From: Camarhynchus parvulus
Taxonomy: Eukaryota; Chordata; Aves; Passeriformes; Thraupidae
Assembly (NCBI RefSeq): GCF_901933205.1
Contig: NC_044571.1
Span: forward strand, 56,605,994 to 56,669,993
DNA length: 64,000 nucleotides
Reading direction: 5' to 3'
The translations under genes and the position numbers were made by a program. Below the pieces are notes generated by a model. It searched no databases. It saw only the letters and a list, made by a program, of their open reading frames with translations, and was not told the DNA's origin. Shown piece after piece: positions 50,907-62,092 of this stretch; positions within the stretch are counted from its first letter, which is position 1; the number at the start of each line of letters is the position of its first letter.

Positions 50907-53241
50907 GTAAGGATTTTCTCAACTGTTCTTCACCATCATGAGAAACTCTAAAAGCTTAGCTGTATGAGACACATTAAATAATCTTTATTTTTGGTACCAC
51001 TTAGTGAGATCCCTTCTAGAATGAATGGAATCTTTCTGGCTTTACTTTTTCTTCCAGGGTCAAAACCACTCATACTCTGCTGTCAATTTGTTTGGGTCCA
51101 ATGCCTGAGGCACAAAAGTTGCCCATTTCTGAGGCTTGGAAGATACTTGAGGTTAGCACGTTTGGCAAGGCATCTTTTTGAAGAATAACCTGTATTACAC
51201 TATTAAAAGAAATTTCCAATTTTTTAGTACACTGCTTTTGCAGCTATTAATTCCTTCTCTGGATAGACAAGAGATTAGTTATTATGGAATGAATTGTGGG
51301 CAAATTTTTTCTTCTTTTCTCCTGTGGTAGTGGGATAAATACCAGCACCATTTTTGACTGAAATTTTGAAGAACATTTACTCTTTTCCAAATTGGCCATG
51401 AAACCAGAGGCACCACAGAGGATTAGTCAGGGCTCCATCACTGATCCTGCCTCCGGGCAGCTTCACACATCAGTGTTAAAGCTATAGAAAATATTTGTGA
51501 GTAGCAATGCTTTACAAAAGGGTTTGCTTTGCTGAAGATCTATACCTATTGGGAAGTTTCAGAAGATTCTAAGAAGAGCAATGGGATTTTTTTCCCTTAC
51601 TAGTGAAGGAGATCAGCCTAGGCAGGCATAAATCAGGAGAAGATTTAACATACTATATTTTAGAGTAATTAGAGTTTTTTCCTTACTAGTGAATAATCAT
51701 TTGATTGGTGGAACCTTAAATTTCTAAGCTTTTGTATTCTTTGTCCTGCTTCTATGCTTAAATATCAAATGCAAAAACTCTTTTAAAGAAGAAAATGCAT
51801 GTTCAAAACATGTAGTAGAACTACAAAATATCAAGAAGCAGAATGATATACATACTAGTGAGACCTGTTTTATGCTCCTATACTCCAGATGTGGCATGGA
51901 ATATGGATTTTGCTGCATCATCATCTACTAATGTCAAGGTATTTTGTTAAGTATTCTGACACATTGAAAAAGTCATTTTATTACTTGCCTTTTGCCATAT
52001 TACATGCATATCATGCAAGTAAAATATATACTCATAGTAGGTAAGACAACAGTCTGGCATAAAACTTTCTGAACAGTAGTCTGATTTAGAAGTTTTATTT
52101 ATTATTTTGGTTTAAAAACATTCATTGCTGCAATTTGCCTTTAAAAGTGCTCTAAAAGCAGAAGTCACAAATTTGATGTTACATTTCTGAAGTTCTTTAA
52201 TCTGGCAGAAATCATGCCAAATAAAGATCAGTTCAGATATTTGGCTTAATTTCTTTTTGTTTCACCTGTAAAGCTGAAATCTTCTTCTCACACAAGTGTG
52301 TTTTTTCCTATTAATTGTTGCTTTTATAAAAATTAATTGAATAATTAACTGAACTCTACATAATTTCGATTAAATATTGGCCATTAATCTTACAATAAGT
52401 GCTCACATTTTCCTTGTAAAAATACTTTGATTTAATAAATTCCAACAGCACTATAATTGTTACCTAAACATGAGCTTTCATAAGCCTACCAATTTATGCT
52501 TTAAGACAAACCATGTTGACATGAAAAAGGCAGATGTTAGTTTTATTGTCTAAATCACCTTTAAAATGTATGTTCCTTGATTTGAAATGTAAGGTATTTC
52601 AAAAGTATTGTGAAGCTGGAGAAATAATGCATTAGCTCAACTCTGGAATATTAAGATTTGTTATTCTTTACCCCACTGAGCTTTGTGTAATAAGCAATGG
52701 AAAATGCCATTTCATTTGTGCCGTTGATAAAGTTGAAACTTTTTGATTAATACTCTTTTGCAGAAATCAGGTACTGTGATGAATATATCTTGGTGTTTGT
52801 AATTTCTCTCAATAATGATACAGCTGATAAGGATTTTATTTAATAAAGGTAATTGTAATTGAAGGGTCTGGCTGTTTAATATTCCTTAGGTATCTGTACT
52901 GACAAATCTAAAAAATGTGAGAATCTCTGATACTTGACAACGACCTTCAAGTGTCAGAATTTATGCAAGCCTTATTCAGGTAAATAGTGCAAGGAATATG
53001 GTTATTCATTGTTCTCCTGTTGACGTAACATAAAAATGAGGCCTCTAGGTGGTGGGTACAGTGGGCAATTGAATCTCAGTTTTCTTTTTGGCTCTGCTAA
53101 TAATTAACACAGTTTTGAAATGGCATCCTTTAAAATCCATATGAAACTTACTTCGAAGTATACTGGAAGCATTTCAATATTCTGATTATATCCCAAGTCA
53201 ATTTGGAATAATCAGGTTATTGTCCTACCACTTTAATGTAG

Positions 53242-53341
53242 CAGTCACAAGCGCTGCACAGGCATCAGCTGCAGGATGTAGTGACCATATCAATACAAGT
53301 TAAACATAACTGTGAACTTTCCTGGGTGCTGAGATCAGCTG
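53242..53341 (+). CDS. Candidate internal exon, phase 0 to 1
   Basis: The acceptor is TCCTACCACTTTAATGTAG and the donor is a strong GCTG|GTAAGA. The 100-bp block is open only in phase 0, which matches the exit of 50851-50906, and reads a beta-like segment (VVTISIQVKHN, CELSWVLRS). The same frame remains open to a TAG at 53476, so a terminal reading is also possible. A phase 1-to-2 exon would then still be needed before 57962. Confidence 0.2.
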
Positions 53342-53502
53342 GTAAGAAATGGCACCACCAGTCTATGCTTGCAGAAGGGAGAATGAATGCAGCCTGTCTG
53401 CTGAAAACAGTGCCCAGAACACATGAAATGTCAATCCATGTTCAGGATTTCTTTGGGAGAGTCATACCAGGATCCTAGTCTAGAATTGTGACAGGGTCTT
53501 AT

Positions 53503-53558
53503 TAAAAAAGAAAAAAAAAAAAAAAAAAAAGAGGAAGAAAAAAAAAAGAAAAAAGATA
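53503..53558 (+). repeat. A-rich simple sequence
   Basis: An almost pure A run with scattered G. It lies 170 bp upstream of a CR1 piece but is not its tail, because that CR1 is in the same orientation and its tail is on the other side. Confidence 0.9.
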
Positions 53559-53732
53559 AACTATAGTCTCCCAGTAGCAGGAGATGTTCTACAATGCTGT
53601 CTATAATTTTTCAAACTATGGGCCCTTGCTTTGCCAATTGCCTTAGACAGATTGCTGATTTCAGTGGGACTTCTATGATTATTAGTGAGAGAAGAAGCAT
53701 GCAAGGTGTTCTAAAAAGGAAAAAAAAAAACA

Positions 53733-54032
53733 AAGGGAAGGAGTTGGTCTCTTTTCCCATGTAATAAGCCATATGACAAGAGGAAATGGCCACAAGTTGC
53801 TCTAGGTGAGATTTAGATTTTATTAGGAAAAATTTATTACCCAGAAGTGTTGTCAAGCACTGGAACAGGATACCCAGGGAAGTGGTGGAGTTGCTATCAC
53901 TGGAGGTATTTATTTAAATGACATGTAGATTTAGGGGATGTGGCTTTGTGGTAGACTTGACAGTGCTTCTTTTAATGTTGGACTCGATGTAGAGGTCTTT
54001 TCCAACCTAAACAATTCTGTTCTTCTATAATT
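53733..54032 (+). mobile_element. CR1 LINE 3' end
   Basis: The order of conserved pieces is that of a CR1 3' end: GTTGGTCTCTTTTCCCATG, ACAAGAGGAAATGGCC, GCACTGGAACAGGATACCCA, GTGGTGGAGTTGC, GAGGTCTTTTCCAACCTAAA and a degraded ATTCT tail. An A-rich stretch lies just upstream but belongs to separate simple sequence. Confidence 0.94.
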
Positions 54033-57000
54033 CATTAAATTCAAGAACTCAGGAGGAGAGAATAGAGTGACAAAGGAGAAAAAGGTCAGTCAGAGGATAT
54101 ATATCTGCACTTACACAAGTACATAAATATTTGTATATGCTAACACTGTTTTTGAGTACTGGAGGAGAGCAGTACTGGTGATGCAAAGGAGATCTTCAAC
54201 TTGGTAACTGCCTTGTCTTTAAGCATTTCAGTAACTTCATTAGCTTCAGAATGTGGGATCTAAAGACCAGATGTTCTCTGTTGGGGATTGACTCCTTCAC
54301 TGGAGGAGGTGACAAATTATTCACAAGTGCGTGGAATATTTAAAAAATGTGAAGACATTTTGATGCTCACAGAGACCCTATGCATTCTGTTGAGTTTACA
54401 GGCTACATAAAAAGCCATCTGTATCTTGTGGCTTTCTCATACAAGGCAGGAAGAAGGAATCCTTGTGCATGAACCATCAGTGACATAGTTAATGGAAAAT
54501 ACACATTTTGTCTGAAAATTTTACTTATCTATTTTCTCAAATGAATGTGAAATATCCACTAGGTGTGGTTGTGCAGCTACTGTAAGATGTTGAAAAACAA
54601 TTGAAATCAAGGGGAGATTTGAAGCCTGAAGAACTAGCTGAAGATCTTTGTGCCATTTCCACAAGCAAGTGTAAGACACTTGCAGGACTTTTAAGGTTAG
54701 CACTTAACACTATACATATTCATTAGATTATTTGTTCCTCTCCCCTCCCTCCACCCTCCTCACTGTCTTTCTCATGGATATCTGAACTCTTTAGGTACTT
54801 GCTTTGTATTCAATAACTCCAATTTTGTTTTAATTCCACAGTGGTCAGGTCCTCCACTATGTTTATGTTTAGTTTTTTTTTTCTCCAGGTGTCATTTCAT
54901 TGATGAGTAAAATTTAGTTAATGGTAGCAGTGAGATGCCTTAGCTGATTCAGGGACATATTTCTATTTTACCAACAATTTTTTTTAAAGAATTTCTTTCT
55001 AATATTTGAGACAGAGTAATCCATTGTGGGCTGATCAGAACTTTGATCCTGGTCTCATCCCTGATCACTTTGGCATTGATTTAACATTATTTTTGCCTCA
55101 CTAGGCCAACTAGGATAAAACCTGTCATGTGCATTCATCTTTGTTAAAAGATGAATGAGTAAGACAGGCTTTAAAAGCATTTTAAAGAGCAAGGTGCTGG
55201 AACTGCATTCTTAATCTGCATTCCTTCCTGCTGTCTTATGGGATGTTCTGAAAATGTGATTTTTAGAGGTCAGATCACTTTTCTTCAGGTTTTTAAAAGG
55301 GATGAAAGCCATAAATTAAATGGCCTATGGGATAAGTTCAAGAGCTAGTCCATTTCAGCTACAAACACCCTATTCCCCTGAAAAGTTATGACTCATCAAA
55401 ACCAAGAATTATATCTAATTTCTAGAACTCCAGCCTGTTTAGCTCTTATCCATTTGTGGATTGAACTTTGCCATTTATAATAAAATAAAAAAAAATACCA
55501 AAACCCAACAAACAACAAACCCCAACAGAAAATTTCAACCCTCCCCCTCAAACTCTTTTTAGTTCCATTAGCTCAGGACAGACAAGTACAATCTGCTGAA
55601 ATAGAAAATTCTTAAGGGAGGTCTTGATTGTGTTATCTACAGGGCCATTGTGATATATCCTCATCTTTTATTCTACTCTAAATTAGGAGTCAAAAGATCG
55701 TTGACATAGTGAGACATATTGTAATTAGCTGTCCAGAGTCATCTCTAAGTGAGAAAAAAAAGAGGAAAGTAATGAATTCCTTTGAAGTGCTGTGAAAAAT
55801 ACACAATAACAGGGAAGAATTCTCAACATGGTCAAGCACGCTTGTCCAGCATGACAAAAATAGAAGTGCTCATTGAAATACTAGGTCTGAAAATTGCCTG
55901 GCTTTGTGGAGAAACTACCTCTTTGTCAGTACTCTTGTTCTCAGGTGAAGAAAAGAGATCCAAGGATATGTGCTTCACACTCCATTTTCTTTATAAGTGT
56001 CAGTTGGAGTATATTTTTCTAAATACATTAAAAATGATCCCGAGTTTTGTTGTTAAAATTAAATTAAGAGAAACAGATATGTAATGTTTTAAATAACTTC
56101 TTTGTGGACATTAAGTAATGCTAGACAAACAGTGAGATTATGCTGAATAACATTGTCTAAGCAGCCTGTCACTGCCTTTTCCTTCTGCTACACAAGCTGT
56201 TTTTCCAGCAGACAGTCTTGTACAATAGATGTAGAATGGGGATTTGAGTTACAGTGTAATGTAAGATTGCATTTGGCACTTGGATTAGGGCCCTTACTTC
56301 CAATTCTCCTCTGGTTTGCTGTAAAAAACTAATAAGTATGTGTCAGATCCTTTTCTCTTTTGCAGAGGCTTGTGACAGGGATAAACCATAGTCTCCTGTT
56401 ATTCTTGTTAGCTGAAGGCTCAGCGATCAGGTGCTGTACTGCTTCGCTCATTTATTCAGCACTGCGCTACCTTCAGTTGTGAGTTGACTTGAAGTTACTT
56501 TAACATTTGTACTCCACAGAGAAGATTAGAACATTTCCATCCTTTGAAGACTTTCTCTTAAGATTTTGAGTATGGCAGGATAGTCACGGGATTCCAGATC
56601 TAGAAGAAAAGTCAGTGACTGACTCATTAAACAGAACTTTGTCCAAAAACAGAGCCCAGAAACCAGAATCAGGAAACTCATGGTCAGCTATTGCCTGGAA
56701 CTTGTGACATGTAAATTTTATATATACATGATTTTATTATCTTTGATACTGAGTCCATGCCTCTGCATGTGCCTAACAGTATATAGTACCACCTGAATGG
56801 GATTTAGAAAATATAAAAAAAGTTTGAGTTCAATTAGCTTTAGTTATCTCTAGTGCAGAATTAGCTAGTCTCCTCATCTAGATGAGTAGAATAAACTAGG
56901 CATTTCTAGCGTGTGATTCATCTCATCCTAACCTAAACTGAACCAAAATAGAACACATGAATCATGCCACAGAAGTGTTTCTTTCTCTTCATTAACTGTA

Positions 57001-57961
57001 AAGGGAATCTAAGCAAATATGATAACATCAAAAGTTTACTGTTGTTCTTCCTTCTAGCTCTCGGGGGGGTTAAACATTGGATGCCTTCTCAAAGCATGTA
57101 TAACAGACTGAGGAGGTTGACCATTGCATAAATGTAACTTTATTTAGAAGAAAAGTCTTAGTGTCTTTGTGTCCCTTTTCATAACAAGGTAATAGCCATG
57201 GTTGCCAACAGTGGACAGTCAGTTGGTTTACACAACCACAGTGATGCCTGGATGGTTGGTGATACCAGCATGCCTCCTCCTAATGTGCTTCTGTGCAGCA
57301 TCAAGAAGCAAGAAAGAAATGGACAGAGAAGACAGCAAGACTGTCTCATACCAGGGGAAGAGGCATACTTGCAGCATGTCTGTGGTATAAGACCTCTTTC
57401 CCTCTGCTGACACCTGATAGACTCACTTGTGAATGACTTATGATGATGGATTTAATTTGAAATCCATCATTGGTTATTTTAATGAATGTTTGCAATTCAT
57501 CAGCTCCAGATATGCTGATACAATTCTTTTGCACTACTGAAAACTGGAATAGTTTCATTCCTATTATTTATATTAAGCTTAAAAAGGTGTTTCTAACTAC
57601 TTATGGCATACAGTAAATCAAATTTTCTCTTTACTGTATTATGAAAAACTCATTTCCTATAGCAGGTGATGTTTTTAGAGTGAAAATGTGAATAATTAAG
57701 GTTTGAATTACATGATGCTAACTGCTTTGGGGTGTCCCATTTGCAGTTAAGAAAGAACTGTTGAGCTAGTTTAACTTCATGGTTTGTGCTATCATCACAC
57801 ATCTCTTTGTTTGCTCTTCTGCTACTATATGTTAGTGGAACATTGCTCTGTTCTCTTTTCCCTGAGTAACTACATACTGAAAGTGGGATAGCATATAATA
57901 GTTAGTTTCATGGTGCCAGTACAGCCTCCTGAAATATTTTTAATTATCTTGTTATTTTTAG

Positions 57962-58100
57962 AGAAGTTAAGAGTTTTGACGAAGAAGTCCCTTATGATAT
58001 TATCCGTTCCATGCCAAGTTTTTATATCAAAAGGTTTTCAGAAACAGTGGAGAGGATTGCTGATCCATGGTTTTACCTGAAGAAATCTCATGCAAAATAA
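57962..58100 (+). CDS. Predicted terminal coding exon with stop codon, unrecognised gene
   Basis: A good acceptor (ATTATCTTGTTATTTTTAG) opens a block whose first base completes a codon (phase 2 intron, the same class as the best upstream exons). The frame runs 45 codons to TAA at 58098. It reads EVKSFDEEVPYDIIRSMPSF and then a segment rich in basic and aromatic residues, ending DPWFYLKKSHAK. The lysine-rich tail is not a canonical KKXX retrieval signal. Two AATAAA hexamers follow, one overlapping the stop and one at 58135, with a GT-rich stretch about 30 bp beyond. This is a normal short 3' UTR architecture, and it makes this the likely 3' end of the gene. I could not place the peptide in a family. 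Confidence 0.5.
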
Positions 58101-58134
58101 AGGAAGACACATCATCAGAGATGTTTTAGGACAA

Positions 58135-58140
58135 AATAAA
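58135..58140 (+). terminator. Probable polyadenylation signal AATAAA
   Basis: The hexamer lies 35 bp after the stop of the predicted terminal exon. A T/GT-rich region at about 58165-58190 fits a downstream cleavage element. An earlier AATAAA at 58096 overlaps the stop codon itself. Confidence 0.45.
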
Positions 58141-58544
58141 GGACAGAAAGCCCTTTCATCCATTGGTTTTGATTTGCTGTTTTTTGTGCTAGCAGTTTGA
58201 TTCTAAGAGTAGCAGCAGTTTGCAGTGATATGCTCAGCAGTACCTATTGGCAGGTCAGCAGTAATGGGTCTAACTTGGTGTTTACATCTCCCAGGTTGCA
58301 AAGTGACATTTCCTGCTTTATGGCCCATCTTTGAATATTCTGTTGCTGGTAACGGTTTCTGCTTTTTCAGCCCTGATTCTGGGTTTGGCTAAACCCAGCT
58401 GTGGTGACAAGGAGATCAATATCACAAACTGTTACTCATTCTCAGGAATAATATTAATCTAAGACTGCTCTTACTTACTTTTACAGACACCTACCTTTGA
58501 GCCTATCATTACTTGACACCAAGCTCTGTTGTGGGGTCAACACA

Positions 58545-58813
58545 GGTTTGGGAGATGGGTCTCTGCAAACCTCATAAGGTTCAAGGAGTCCAAGTACAGA
58601 GTCCTGCACCTGGGTCAGGGAAATCTCAACTACAAGTATAGGCAGGGCGGGGAATGGATTGAGAGCAGCCCTGAGAAGGACTTGTGAGTGTTGGCTGAAG
58701 AGAAGATCAGTGTGAGATGGCAATGAACACTTGCAACCCTGAAAGCCAGCTGTATCCCGGGTCGCATCCAAAAGAAATGTGGCCCACAGGCCATGCTATG
58801 ATTCTGTGATTCT
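58545..58813 (+). mobile_element. CR1 LINE with internal deletion
   Basis: The block carries the late ORF2 region (GTCCTGCACCTGGGTC, GGAATGGATTGAGAGCAGCC, GAGAAGGACTTG) and then jumps directly to a tail (CTATGATTCTGTGATTCT). Several hundred bases of the usual 3' part are missing. It lies about 450 bp downstream of the predicted terminal exon, outside the gene. Confidence 0.9.
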
Positions 58814-59618
58814 GAAGGTTTCCAGAAATTTATCTCCAGCTTTTCTGTACTGTAGAAGCATTCTGTATTCATTGAAATTAGAATTATTTGATTATTCTTC
58901 ATATTTGCCTGTCCTTTGGCTGATACCCAAGCTGCTAATAGTTTTTCCTGTGCACATTGAGGAGAAAAATAAATACATATCAAAATTAACACTGATTTGT
59001 GATGAACACACTACTCATGGGAAAAGCTGCACGAACAGAAAGCAGTTGTGTTGCTCTGGCTACTGGGGGTTTCTTCTATGTCATAGCATGAGCTACTGTT
59101 TCTGCTACTTCCCACCCTTGTTTTGCACATGTTGGTTTCTGAACCCCTCATGCCATAGAGTCTCCCTTTAACAAAAAGGAATCTGAGTTCTTTGCATTCA
59201 CAAATCTGTCAAAATTCATTACCACTGGACCTATGAAACTGCAGCATCTGGGATATTATTAAAAAAAATTGAGAAAGAAGTTTCATAACAGTTGGCAGTA
59301 TCCAATCACAAATAAGATTCGACATCATGCTGCACATTTACATAGCATAGAAATCTCTAACGTAATGCTCATTCATGAGAAATTAGGCTTCTAATAATTG
59401 AGCAATTATTGGTGACCCTTTCTTGAATATACCATTCAGACTAGCCTTTCTCAGGACAAAAACCACAGTTTTTTAACATTAAAAAGAAAAAGTAGTCTCA
59501 GAATGGAAAACCATAATGAGTATCAGTAATTCTTCCAGTGGGAATTATTCATGATTATGTCAACATTTCTTAGACAAATTCTAGTTCTGAGAGAGAAGAA
59601 TGAGACCCAGAGAGCTAG

Positions 59619-59638
59619 GATTCTAATTCTGATTCTAA

Positions 59639-59694
<56 letters not shown>
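59619..59694 (+). repeat. Compound microsatellite (ATTCTR)n-(TG)n-(AG)n
   Basis: Four hexamers alternating ATTCTA and ATTCTG lead into about fifteen TG units, then about eleven AG units. Overlapping ORFs on both strands are artefacts. Confidence 0.97.
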
Positions 59695-59911
59695 AGGAGA
59701 GCCACAGAACTAGGAGGAGAAATTTTCCAGCCCATTTTAAAAAATAAATGTATTGTATTGGTCTGACAATAAAGTTGCAAGATTTGGCCTAGGAGTGATA
59801 GACAGCTCTTTCTAATGTCTAATTATATGCAATGACAAATCTACGAGGATAAAACCTCAAAGGAGGTGAGTGAAGCATTAAACATCTAGTATTGAAAATG
59901 ATGAACCCATT

Positions 59912-60299
59912 TGTGACAGTGTTCACAGGGGTTTTCAGGTGAGGGAAGAGACGAGAATGTTGACTCCATGTTCAGAAGGCTTGATTTATTATTTTATGAT
60001 ATATATATATTACATTATAACTAACTAAAAAGAAATAGAAGGAAAGGTTTTCTCCGAAGGCTAAGCTAAGAATAGAATCAAATGAATAACAAAGGTCTGT
60101 GGCTCAGACAGAGAGTCCAAGCTATCTGGTCTGTGGTTGGCCATTAATTGTAAACATTCAAGATGGGCCAATCACAGACACACCTGATGCATTCCACCGC
60201 AGCAGATAACCATTGTTTACATTTTGTTGCTGTAGCTTCTCAGCTTCTCAGCAGGAAAAAATCCTAAGAAAAGGATTTTCATAAAAGATGTCTGCGACA
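59912..60299 (-). mobile_element. Solo LTR of an endogenous retrovirus, with 6-bp target duplication
   Basis: The 388-bp block begins TGTGACAG and ends GCGACA, so it has TG...CA ends. It is flanked on both sides by CCCATT (59906-59911 and 60300-60305), a 6-bp target-site duplication as expected for class II (alpha/betaretrovirus-like, ERVK) elements. Read on the - strand, an AATAAA lies about 60 bp before the end and a TTTTATGAAA box lies near the beginning, so the transcribed orientation is probably minus. No internal gag, pol or env sequence is present, so it is a solo LTR left by recombination. I recall closely similar sequence as a frequent passerine repeat. Perfect duplications suggest it is fairly young. 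Confidence 0.88.
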
Positions 60300-61759
60300 C
60301 CCATTACCTTTCTGAAATACACTGGTTTTATTCTGCTTCAGAATTTAGTGGATGCTTAAAACTTTTATACTCTCTCTTTGTTAGTCTTCGCCCAGTCAAA
60401 TGACAGAGTAAAGAGAGCAGAACTTCATCCTTGTTGGAGTCTCCCTGTCATTCAGAAATCTTCTTATAATTAAGGATAGTTTTTAAAGAGATTTCATACT
60501 CTCAGTATGAATGCTACAAATCCCAGCACTGGCTGCAGTTGTACCTTCTGCATTAAATACACATAGGTTAAAATACAGACCCAGTTCAGGGAGCAAGGAT
60601 TAGAACCCATAACTCTCCGCCCAGCTTAGTGCACTAATAATAGGCTGAAGTCTGTTACTCCCTCTTTGTAGAACAGCTTCAATAATCAGAGCATAAAATT
60701 AATTTCCTCACCGCAAGCAATCTGTGAACTTGTGGAAAGGCAAAAGATACCAGTGTGTACTCTACCAAGCCAAAAAGGGTAACACGACCGGTTTAACATT
60801 TTTCAAAATTCTTTTATGTAGAAAAGAGCTGTGTACTGTGGCTGCCTCTTTCATTTGTACTTTGTTTGTCTTTTGCTTGCGTCTGTCTACTTGGTTTTAA
60901 ATAGCATGACCAAAACAAGTATTCCAAAATGCAAATTATGAGTAGACAGAGGTGTTCTCCAGACCCTTCCTTGATTACTGACACTCCAGAAAATGGATTT
61001 GATTTGCATATACACTTCTCATGTTGTTTAAAACCAGAATTTTTTCTGTGTTTACAGGTTATGGTTTTCATAGATTCATAAAATGGTTTGAGTAGGAAGG
61101 GATTTTAAAGGTCACCTATACCAACCCTCTTGTCATGGTCAGGGGCACTTTCCCCTGGACCAGGTTGCTCATAGCCCCATCCAGCCTGTCCCTAAACAAT
61201 TCCAGGCATGGACCATCCCCAAGTTCTCTGGGAAACCTGTTCCAGTGACTCACCACCCTCACAATAAAGAATTTATTCCTAACATCTAAATCTCTCCTCT
61301 TAGTTTAAAAATCTTTTACTTTGTTGTATACATTCATGCTCTTGAAAAAGATGCCCTCCCTCTTTTCTATAAACTCCTTTTAAGTACCAAAAGGTCTCAA
61401 TGAGGTCTCCCCTGAGCCTTCTCCAAGCTCTCTCAGTATGTCTTCACAGGAGACATCCTCTGATCATCTTTGTGGCCCTCCTGTGAAAGATATCTTTCTT
61501 GTGCTGAGGATACCAGATCTGGAAAGAGTTCTCCAGGTGGGGTCTCATGAGGGTTTGCTGTCTCAGAGTAGAGCAGCACAATCACCTCCCTTATCCTGCT
61601 AGCCATGATCTCATGCTGTCTGGGCTGCAAATGCACTGTTGGCTCATGTCCAGCTTTTCATCCATGAGAATGCTTAAGTCCTTCCCTTCAGGACTGCTAT
61701 TAGTGACTTCTCAGTACTTCTGTCTGGGCTAGCCCTGACCCACATGCACTTGTTGAACC

Positions 61760-62089
61760 TCATGAGATTCCCACGAGCGTCTTTCTCATCCAGTTCCCCC
61801 TGCATGGTATCCCTTCCTTCTGTTTGTCAACTGCACTGCTCAGCTTGGTGCCATCTGCAAACCTGCTGACGGTGCACTGGATCCCTCTGTCTGTGTCATT
61901 GATGAAGACATTGAAGAGCACCACTCTAAAGACAGAGCCCTGAGGGACACCACCCATCATCTGCCTCCAGCTGGACAGAGAGGCATTGACCACAACTGTC
62001 TGAATGCATCCATCCATCCATCCATCCATCCATCCATCCATCCATCCATCCATCCATCCATCCATCCATCCATCCATCCATCCATCCAT
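61760..62089 (-). pseudogene. CR1 reverse transcriptase remnant with embedded microsatellite
   Basis: A 109-codon open stretch inside the CR1 copy above. Its N-terminal third is a (WMDG)n artefact of the GGAT microsatellite. The rest is the palm region of a non-LTR reverse transcriptase: [15 protein letters not shown], then [13 protein letters not shown], then [12 protein letters not shown]. The catalytic FADD box (Phe-Ala-Asp-Asp) reads FADG here, because codon GAT/GAC has become GGC at 61850-61852. Loss of the second aspartate would abolish catalysis. It is a dead fragment, not a host gene. Confidence 0.85.
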
Positions 62090-62092
62090 CCA
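62007..62092 (+). repeat. (CATC)n tetranucleotide microsatellite inside CR1
   Basis: An 86-bp perfect run (21.5 units) sits within the antisense reverse transcriptase reading frame of the CR1 copy. It probably grew from a short GGAT motif in the element. Confidence 0.98.

Noticed and set aside
51058..51188. Very good acceptor with three partly open frames
   Set aside because: No acceptable donor in the phase needed; the best (GG|GTCCAA) is far from consensus.
54842..54888. Phase 0-to-2 block with good acceptor and CAG|GTGTCA donor
   Set aside because: Its reading includes a run of T that encodes poly-phenylalanine and looks like the polypyrimidine tract of another acceptor.
57196..57413. 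Three overlapping open frames, one with a hydrophobic segment (WLVIPACLLLMCFC) and one with a good Kozak ATG
   Set aside because: Several frames being open together points to base composition. None has a phase that links to the terminal exon 550 bp downstream.
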